Assembly: GCA_028290905.1 (NCBI GenBank)
Contig: JAQGIW010000028.1
Location: 1-48,512, forward strand
Source: Caulobacteraceae bacterium
Lineage (GTDB): Bacteria; Pseudomonadota; Alphaproteobacteria; Caulobacterales; Caulobacteraceae
Direction of reading: 5' to 3'
Length of the DNA: 48,512 nt
A model generated the notes under the pieces. The model saw nothing but the letters and a program-made list of their open reading frames with translations, was not told where the DNA came from and ran no database searches. The position numbers were made by a program, and so were the translations under genes. This document shows, piece after piece, positions 43,116-48,512 of the stretch. Positions within the stretch are counted from its first letter, which is position 1, and each line of letters starts with the position of its first letter.

Positions 43116-44117
43116 TTACAGCTTCAGGAGCTGCTTGCCGAAGTTCTCGCCCTGGAACAGCCGGCGCAGGGTGCGCGGCGCGTTCTCCAGGCCGTGCTGG
43201 ACGTCTTCCTTGTAGCGCAGGGCCCCGGCCCGGATCCACCAGGCCAACCGCTCGCGGGCCCAGGGGAACTCGTTCTGGTAGTCGCTGAGGATGAAGCCTT
43301 CCATCGAGGCGCGCTTGAAGATCAGGTTGAAATAGTTCTCCGGCCCGGCCGGCATCTTGCCCAGCTCGTAGCGCGAGATGCCGCCGCAGACGACCACCCG
43401 GGCGTGCATCGCCAGCTGGGCCAGCAGGGTGTTGAAGGCCGGCCCGCCGACATTGTCCCACAGGACGTCGATTCCATCCGGGGCGGCGGCGCGGGCCTGG
43501 TCGCGGATGTCGCCGGCCTTGTAGTCGATGGCCGCGTCGAAGCCGAGTTCGTCGATCAGCCAGGCGCATTTCGCCGGCCCGCCGGCCACGCCCACCACCC
43601 GGCAGCCGCCGATCTTGGCGATCTGGCCGACCACCGAGCCGGTGGCGCCCGCCCCGCCGGTGACGACCACCGTGTCGCCCGGGAAGGGCTTGCCGATCTT
43701 CTGCAGGCCGAAGAAGGCGGTGAGGCCGGTGGTGCCCAGCGCCCCCAGGTTGGCGGTCAGGAGATCGTCGTCGGCCACCTTCAGCAGCTCCCTGGCCGGC
43801 AGGGTCGCGTAGTCCTGCCAACGGAGCGCGCCGGTCACCTTGTCGCCGGGCGCAAAGCCCGGGGCGTTCGAAGCCACCACCTCGCCCAGGCCGCTGCCGC
43901 GCATCACCTCGCCGATCTCGGTGGGGGCGGTGTAGCCGCCGATGTTTTCCATCTGGCCCTTCTGGGCCGGGTCGAAGGCGAGGTAGAGGGTCTTGACCAG
44001 CACCTCGCCCTCCTCGGGGTCGCGGGCCGGGGACTCCACGAGCTTGAAATCGCCGTCGATCAGGCTGCGTCCGTTCGGACGGCCGTTGATCAGCCATTGG
44101 CGGTTGACGAGGGTCAT
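43116..44117 (-). CDS. NADP-dependent medium-chain oxidoreductase
   Basis: A 333-residue zinc-free MDR of the prostaglandin reductase/CurA type, which reduces activated double bonds of enones. NRQWLINGRPNG starts the protein. GTTGLTAFFGLQKI and VVTGGAGATGSVVGQIAKI bind NADPH. YENYF-like FN motif (GPENYFNLIFKRASMEGF) and GENFGKQLLKL end it. The ATG at 44117 is preferred over a poor upstream extension. The remnant at 2494-2781 is a deletion derivative of a related gene. It lies 31 bases after the VOC gene in the operon. Confidence 0.92.
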   Translation of the reverse strand: MTLVNRQWLINGRPNGRSLIDGDFKLVESPARDPEEGEVLVKTLYLAFDPAQKGQMENIGGYTAPTEIGEVMRGSGLGEVVASNAPGFAPGDKVTGALRWQDYATLPARELLKVADDDLLTANLGALGTTGLTAFFGLQKIGKPFPGDTVVVTGGAGATGSVVGQIAKIGGCRVVGVAGGPAKCAWLIDELGFDAAIDYKAGDIRDQARAAAPDGIDVLWDNVGGPAFNTLLAQLAMHARVVVCGGISRYELGKMPAGPENYFNLIFKRASMEGFILSDYQNEFPWARERLAWWIRAGALRYKEDVQHGLENAPRTLRRLFQGENFGKQLLKL

Positions 44118-44148
44118 GCGGGATATCCGAAGCGTTGAAGGGGGACGA

Positions 44149-44688
44149 TCAGCCGAGGCGGCGGAGAGGTTCCGAACCGTCCCAGCCGCGGGCGGCCTCA
44201 CGGATCATGGCGAAGAAGTCGCGGGTGCCGGGGCCGGGCTTGAGGATCTCCACCATGGTGCCGGGGCCGCCGCCGGTGTCGACGTAGATCACCTCGCCAC
44301 CGCCGGTGACCTTGCCCTCCTGGGCCACCTCCGCCCCCGTCGCGGCGCAGACGGCGCGGGCCTGGGCCATGTCGTCGCAGAGGATGCAGACGTGCTGGAG
44401 TCCCTCGTTCCCCGAGTCCCGCCACGCCTTGTAGATCGACGGCGCGTCGTTGTGCTGGCGGATCAGCTCGATCTGCATGTCGCCCCAGTAGCCGAGGGCC
44501 ATGGAGAAATCGATGTCGGAGGGAAGGCCTCGGTGCTTCACGTCGGTGAGCTGGACGTGGTCGAGGGCGAAGAACGGCCCCGCCCCCATCACCTCGGTCC
44601 AGAACTTCAGGGCGCCGTCGAAGTCGGCCGGCACGAAGGCCAGCTGCATGACCTCGCCGAGGTCGGTGATCTGGGCGGGGCGGGTCAT
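44149..44688 (-). CDS. VOC family protein (glyoxalase/dioxygenase fold)
   Basis: A 179-residue vicinal-oxygen-chelate protein. Two beta-alpha-beta modules are visible: QLAFVPADFDGALKFWTEVM, then HVCILCDDMAQARAVCAATG, with VDTGGGPGTMVEILKPGPG at the end. Candidate metal ligands are His in LQHVCIL and Glu in MVEIL. It may be a lyase, isomerase or dioxygenase. The start ATG overlaps the stop of the E1 beta gene by four bases, a sign of tight coupling. Confidence 0.85.
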   Translation of the reverse strand: MTRPAQITDLGEVMQLAFVPADFDGALKFWTEVMGAGPFFALDHVQLTDVKHRGLPSDIDFSMALGYWGDMQIELIRQHNDAPSIYKAWRDSGNEGLQHVCILCDDMAQARAVCAATGAEVAQEGKVTGGGEVIYVDTGGGPGTMVEILKPGPGTRDFFAMIREAARGWDGSEPLRRLG

Positions 44689-45698
44689 CGGGCCCACGCC
44701 ATCGCCTTCCGCGCCGCTTCTTCGATGCGGCGGGGATTGGGCATGAACTCGTCCTCGAGGTTGGGTGCGAAGGGCACCGGCGTGTGCGGGCAGGTGACCT
44801 TGCCGATCGGCGCCTTGAGCGAGCCGAAGCCCTTGTCGGCGACCATCGAGGCGACGTCGGCGGCCAGGCTGCAGCGCGGCGGGCTCTCGTCGATCACCAC
44901 CAGGCGGCCGGTCTTGGCGACGCTGTCGAGGATCGAGTCCTCGTCGAGCGGCGAGGTCGTGCGCGGGTCGATAACCTCGACGCTGATGCCGTCGGCGGCC
45001 AGGGTGTTCGCGACGGCGAGGGCGCGCGGGACCATGGCCCCGAAGGCGACGAAGGTGAGGTCCTTGCCCTCGCGGACGATGTTCGCCTCGCCGAACGGGA
45101 TGCGGTAGGCCTCGTCCGGCACCTCGCCTTCCATGCCGTAGAGCAGCTTGGACTCCATGAAGATCACCGGATCGTCCTCGCGGATAGCGTTGATCAGCAG
45201 GCCCTTGGCGTCATAGGGGCTGGCCGGCATCACCACCTTGAGCCCGGGCACCATGGTGAACAGGGGATGCAGGGTCTGGCTGTGCTGGGCGCCGCCGCGC
45301 AGCCCCGCGCCGATGGCGGTGCGGATGACCATCGGGGTCTTGGCCTTGCCGCCGAACATGTACCGGAACTTGGCGGCCTGGTTGTAGATCTGGTCGAAGC
45401 AGACGCCGACGAAGTCGACGAACATGATCTCCGCCACCGGCCGCATGCCGGTCACCGCCGCCCCGGAGGCGGCGCCGATGATGGCGCTCTCGCTGATCGG
45501 GGTGTCGAGGACGCGCTCGGGACCGAACTCGGTGAAGAGGCCGTGGGTCAGACCGAAGACGCCGCCCACGCCGCCCGTCTCGCCCGAGGCGCCGTGGCCG
45601 CCGGCCACGTCCTCGCCGATGATGATCACATTGGGATCGCGGCGCATCTCCTGGCGCAGGGCCTCGTTGATCGCCTGACTGTAGGTTTTCTTTGACAT
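44685..45698 (-). CDS. Thiamine-diphosphate 2-oxoacid/acetoin dehydrogenase E1, beta subunit
   Basis: A 337-residue E1 beta subunit: YSQAINEALRQEMRRDPNVI, IGEDVAGGHGASGETGGVGG, TPISESAIIGAASGAAVTGM, GGAQHSQTLHPLFTMVPGLK, IDPRTTSPLDEDSILDSVAKTGRLVVIDE. (Separate landmarks; the last is cut from a longer conserved stretch.) With the alpha subunit it decarboxylates a 2-oxoacid or cleaves acetoin using thiamine diphosphate. It is encoded 1 base after the alpha gene. No E2 gene follows. Confidence 0.93.
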   Translation of the reverse strand: MSKKTYSQAINEALRQEMRRDPNVIIIGEDVAGGHGASGETGGVGGVFGLTHGLFTEFGPERVLDTPISESAIIGAASGAAVTGMRPVAEIMFVDFVGVCFDQIYNQAAKFRYMFGGKAKTPMVIRTAIGAGLRGGAQHSQTLHPLFTMVPGLKVVMPASPYDAKGLLINAIREDDPVIFMESKLLYGMEGEVPDEAYRIPFGEANIVREGKDLTFVAFGAMVPRALAVANTLAADGISVEVIDPRTTSPLDEDSILDSVAKTGRLVVIDESPPRCSLAADVASMVADKGFGSLKAPIGKVTCPHTPVPFAPNLEDEFMPNPRRIEEAARKAMAWAR

Positions 45699-45699
45699 T

Positions 45700-46665
45700 T
45701 CAATACCTGACGTAGACGTCTGTTTCGAGGGTTTTGATATCCGGACGCGGAGCGGCCATCGCCAGCTGGACCGCCTCCTCCACTTCGTCGGCGACCTGCT
45801 TCTCGATGGCGTCGAGGTCGGCGTTTTCCAGCAGGCCCGCCTCGGTCACCCCGGTGCGGAAGCGCGGCAGCGGATCGTTGGCCCGGGCCTGGATCAGCTC
45901 TTCCGGCAGCCGGTAGCCCTGCGGGTCGCCGATGAAGTGGCCCAGGAAGCGCGAACATACGATTTCCAGGGCGTAGGGACCCTCGCCGGCGCGGCCGCGC
46001 TCGAGGGCCCGGCCCATCGCCTGGTGCACGGCGAAGAAGTCCGAACCGTCCACCACCTCGGCCGGCATGCCGAAACTCTTGGCGCGCTCGGCGATGGAGG
46101 GGGCGCCGACGGCGTAGCTGGCCGCCGTGTGCTCGCCGTAGCCGTTGTTCTCGAAGGCGAATATGGCCGGCACGCCCAGCACCACGGCCATGTTGAGGGC
46201 CTCGAAGGTAGTGCCCTGGTTCGAAGCGCCGTCGCCGCTGAAGGCCACCGCCACCTTGCCGGTCTTCTTGAGCTTCTGGGTCAGGGCCGCGCCCACCGCG
46301 ATCGGCGGCGAGCCGCCGACGATGGCGTTGGCCCCCAGCATGCCCTTGGACATGTCGGCGATGTGCATGGAGCCACCCTTGCCGCCGCACAGGCCGCCCT
46401 GCTTGCCCATGATCTCCAGCATCATGCCCTGGACATCGCAGCCCTTGGCGATGCAGTGGCCGTGGCCGCGGTGGGTGGAGCCGATGTAGTCCTCATCGGT
46501 GAGGTCGAAGCAGACCCCGACGCCGGCCGCCTCCTGGCCGATGTAGACGTGGGCGAAGCCCGGGATGTTGCCCTGGGCGAATTCCTTGGTCACCCGCTCC
46601 TCGAAGGTGCGGATGGTGACCATGCTGCGGTAGGCTCGCTTGAGGTCGTCTCGGCTCAACTGCAT
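45700..46665 (-). CDS. Thiamine-diphosphate 2-oxoacid/acetoin dehydrogenase E1, alpha subunit
   Basis: A 321-residue E1 alpha subunit. The thiamine-diphosphate/Mg motif runs from GDGASNQGTTFEALNMA to FAFENNGYGE (GDG-N26-NN). YIGQEAAGVGVCFDLTDEDY, STHRGHGHCIAKG and GKGGSMHIADMSKGMLGANA are typical of acetoin or pyruvate dehydrogenase E1. The compact size fits the acetoin-dehydrogenase-like group. It lies in the middle of an operon with SDR, VOC and MDR genes, which suggests use on a keto or diketone intermediate. Confidence 0.93.
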   Translation of the reverse strand: MQLSRDDLKRAYRSMVTIRTFEERVTKEFAQGNIPGFAHVYIGQEAAGVGVCFDLTDEDYIGSTHRGHGHCIAKGCDVQGMMLEIMGKQGGLCGGKGGSMHIADMSKGMLGANAIVGGSPPIAVGAALTQKLKKTGKVAVAFSGDGASNQGTTFEALNMAVVLGVPAIFAFENNGYGEHTAASYAVGAPSIAERAKSFGMPAEVVDGSDFFAVHQAMGRALERGRAGEGPYALEIVCSRFLGHFIGDPQGYRLPEELIQARANDPLPRFRTGVTEAGLLENADLDAIEKQVADEVEEAVQLAMAAPRPDIKTLETDVYVRY

Positions 46666-46690
46666 GAAAAGGGCTCCCTGGATGAAGGCG

Positions 46691-47458
46691 TCAATCGGCG
46701 CCCCGGCCGCCGTCGACGGTCAGTTCGATGCCGGTGACGTGGGCGGACTCGTCGCCGAGCAGAAACAGGATGGCGTCGGCCATGTATTGCGGCAGCCCGA
46801 TAATCTTCAGCGGCGTGTCGGCGGCGAAGGCGTCGGCCAGGGCCTGGTCGTCGCCGAACTGGCCGGTGATCATCGGCGTCCAGATCACTCCGGGGTGCAG
46901 GGAGTTGACCCGGACCGGCGGGGTCCTGGCGGCGCCTTCGATGGCGGCGGTCTTGGTGAGGCCGGTCACCGCGCCCTTGGTGGCGCAGTAGGCCGTCGCG
47001 CCGGGGAAGCCGACCTGGCCCATGAGGGACGAGACATTGACGATGGCCCCCGGCGCGCCGCTCCGCGCGATCGCTTCGAAACCCAGCTTCACGCCCAGGA
47101 AGGCGCCCTGGACATTGATCTCGAACATATCCTGGAATTCGGCCTCGCTGGTCTCGGCCAGGGGTTTGACGAGGAAAGCGCCGGCGTTGTTGACCACGCC
47201 GTAGACGCCGCCGAGTTCGGTCTCGGCGCGCACGATCACGTTCCGCCAGTCGGCCTCGCGGGCGACATCGTGGGGAACGAAGATCGCCCTGCCGTCTTCG
47301 GCGGCGATCTCGGCCACCACCGAGGCGCCGCCCTCGCGGTCGCGCCCGGTGCAGGCGACCTTGGCCCCCTCGCGCGCGAGCTGTTTGGCGGTTTCGCGGC
47401 CGATGCCTTTGGTGGCGCCGGTGACGATCACCACCCGGTCCTGCAGCCGCCCGGTCAT
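46691..47458 (-). CDS. SDR family oxidoreductase
   Basis: A 255-residue SDR with a complete active site: TGATKGIGRETA, NNAGAFLV, NVSSLMGQVGFPG, AYCATKGAV and VDGGRG. TGRD after beta-2 suggests NADP use. It resembles 3-alpha/20-beta-hydroxysteroid and cyclohexanol dehydrogenase type enzymes. Its start overlaps the stop of the degenerate SDR before it (ATGA), and E1 alpha follows after 25 bases. Confidence 0.9.
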   Translation of the reverse strand: MTGRLQDRVVIVTGATKGIGRETAKQLAREGAKVACTGRDREGGASVVAEIAAEDGRAIFVPHDVAREADWRNVIVRAETELGGVYGVVNNAGAFLVKPLAETSEAEFQDMFEINVQGAFLGVKLGFEAIARSGAPGAIVNVSSLMGQVGFPGATAYCATKGAVTGLTKTAAIEGAARTPPVRVNSLHPGVIWTPMITGQFGDDQALADAFAADTPLKIIGLPQYMADAILFLLGDESAHVTGIELTVDGGRGAD

Positions 47459-48021
47459 GCGGCCAGCCGGCCGCCGTCGACGACAAGGTCGGCGCCTGTC
47501 ATGAAGTGGGCCCGCGGAGAGGCGGCGAAGGCGACGCTGGCCGCCACGTCGGCCGGGGCGCAAGCCCGCCCCAGCGGCGTGTCGCCGGCGCCGGGCAGCA
47601 CGATGTTCACCCGGATCCCCTCAGGCCCCAGCTCCAGGGCGGCGGCCTTGGTTAGGAGGCGCAGGCCCTGCTGCAGGGCGTCGAAGGCCCGATGGTCGGC
47701 CGAGGGGGGCGAAACGAACACCACGGCGCCGCCGGCGCCCTTGGCGCGCATGGCGGAGACGCCGTCCTGCAGCGCCACGAACGCGGCCTTCAGCTCTCCG
47801 CCGAGCCGGCCGGAAAGATCCTCGACGCGAGTCGCCGCGAACGACACCGAGGCCGCCACCTCGCGGGCGATGAACACCAGGATGTCCAGGCCCTCGGCCG
47901 CGTCCAGCCTCTCCGCCACCTCCACGCCTTCGCGACGCAGGGCCTCGCGCACCGCGCCGGCCAGAACGGGGTCGCCGCCTACTATGGCGCCGACGGGGGG
48001 AGAGGTTGCAGCGTCTTCCAT
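47455..48021 (-). CDS. Degenerate SDR-fold protein lacking the catalytic Tyr and Lys
   Basis: A 188-residue SDR-like protein, about 60 residues shorter than usual. GAIVGGDPVLAGAV stands where TGxxxGIG should be. The catalytic Tyr-X3-Lys has become Phe113-X3-Gln117 (AFDALQQGL). The end ALELGPEGIRVNIVLPGAGD and VVDGGRLAA is well kept. It is therefore probably not an oxidoreductase itself. Being first in the operon and overlapping the active SDR gene, it could be a non-catalytic partner or regulator of that enzyme. Confidence 0.8.
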   Translation of the reverse strand: MEDAATSPPVGAIVGGDPVLAGAVREALRREGVEVAERLDAAEGLDILVFIAREVAASVSFAATRVEDLSGRLGGELKAAFVALQDGVSAMRAKGAGGAVVFVSPPSADHRAFDALQQGLRLLTKAAALELGPEGIRVNIVLPGAGDTPLGRACAPADVAASVAFAASPRAHFMTGADLVVDGGRLAA

Positions 48022-48148
48022 GGTCGGCCGGCCCTCCCTCGTCTTGCGACGGAGGGCTTCGTCGCCTCCGCTCCGCTCAATGTCCCCGCGCGGGCAGTGA
48101 TCGGTTTCTAGCCCAGAAAAGTCAAGCGTGCTGGTTTTCGGGACCGCC

Positions 48149-48512
48149 CTAGAAGCGGCGCGTCACCTGGAAGATGACCTCGCGCGGCCGGCCGATGCCG
48201 GCGATCACGTCGCCGCGGATACCCAGCGGCTTGTCGCCGCCGGTCGTGGCGTAGATGGTGTTGGTGAGGTTGCGGCCGATCAGGGCGGCTTCCCACTTGT
48301 TATCGTAAAGCCGGATGGTGGCGTCCAGCGTCTCATAGTCACCCTGCCAGCCGTAGGGGTTGTTGTTGGTCGAGATGTAGTAGCCCGTGCTGTAGCGGCC
48401 ATCGACGGTGAGGCCGACCTTCCAGGTGTCGGAAACGGGCCTGTCGTAGGAGAACCCTGCCAGCACCGACCAATCGGGCGCGCGGGACAAATGGCGGCCG
48501 GAGAGGTTCTGC
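48149..48512 (-). CDS. TonB-dependent receptor, C-terminal part (cut by the window edge)
   Basis: The last 121 residues of an outer-membrane beta-barrel, open at the right edge of the window. QNLSGRHLSRAPDWSVLAGF, VGLTVDGRYSTGYY, NKWEAALIGRNLTNTIY and the terminal VIFQVTRRF are typical, with the final Phe used for barrel insertion. It imports a scarce compound with energy from TonB-ExbBD. The operon at 42284-48021 lies 127 bases downstream on the same strand, so the receptor may import its substrate. Confidence 0.9.
   Translation of the reverse strand, partial: QNLSGRHLSRAPDWSVLAGFSYDRPVSDTWKVGLTVDGRYSTGYYISTNNNPYGWQGDYETLDATIRLYDNKWEAALIGRNLTNTIYATTGGDKPLGIRGDVIAGIGRPREVIFQVTRRF

Overview
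The window looks like a chromosome segment from a high-GC alphaproteobacterium, most likely Caulobacteraceae (Phenylobacterium- or Caulobacter-like). This is inferred from the petA-petB-petC order beside trmL-hemF, the gene types, and intergenic palindromes typical of alphaproteobacteria. I see no rRNA, tRNA, CRISPR array, transposase or phage gene.

Region 1 (about 1-16.2 kb) is an accessory mosaic. It holds three paralogous alpha/beta hydrolases, three short-chain dehydrogenases (SDRs; two intact, one truncated near-copy, plus a scrap), two NTF2/SnoaL-like proteins, a DUF427 protein, two copies of an unrecognised 240-residue protein, a dihydrolipoamide dehydrogenase-like flavoprotein, EgtD and a GlxA/AraC-type regulator. 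Among them lie many broken genes: an AraC C-terminus, a medium-chain oxidoreductase with its middle deleted, an SDR N-terminal scrap, a metallo-hydrolase/cupin chimera, a 2-hydroxyacid dehydrogenase N-terminus, an EgtB stub, and a chain of DinB, KatG, Fur and SDR pieces. The main finding is a conserved 17-bp element, GAGG-N8/9-CCT(C/A) with an asymmetric TTTCGA core. It occurs seven times, each time upstream of a transcription unit and in the same orientation relative to that gene, with two further degenerate copies. It is probably the operator of one regulon, with the resident AraC-type protein as the obvious candidate regulator.

Region 2 (16.2-21.4 kb) holds a secreted protein of unknown function with an EF-hand-like loop, a TetR regulator divergent from an SDR-DUF2867 operon with a near-perfect palindromic operator between them, a small conserved-looking protein, and a secreted HSL-type esterase.

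Region 3 (21.4-42.2 kb) is mostly core genome: an acyl-CoA synthetase preceded by a possible leader RNA, ychF, two dienelactone-hydrolase-like genes, apt, mtnP with an overlapping hydrolase that has lost its catalytic Ser and His, the cytochrome bc1 operon petABC, trmL-hemF, an acyltransferase, a Tat-type dimethylformamidase-beta-like protein, DUF4112, an NTF2-like protein, a FAD oxidoreductase, an ABC exporter and ubiA. Gene-poor gaps carry palindromic repeats and a candidate small RNA with a terminator.

Region 4 (42.3-48.5 kb) is a tightly packed seven-gene operon on the minus strand: a degenerate SDR, an SDR, thiamine-diphosphate E1 alpha and beta, a VOC protein, an NADP-dependent medium-chain oxidoreductase and a ThuA-like protein. 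It lies behind the C-terminus of a TonB-dependent receptor cut by the window edge. It looks like a catabolic unit for an imported substrate that I cannot name; no E2 gene is present.
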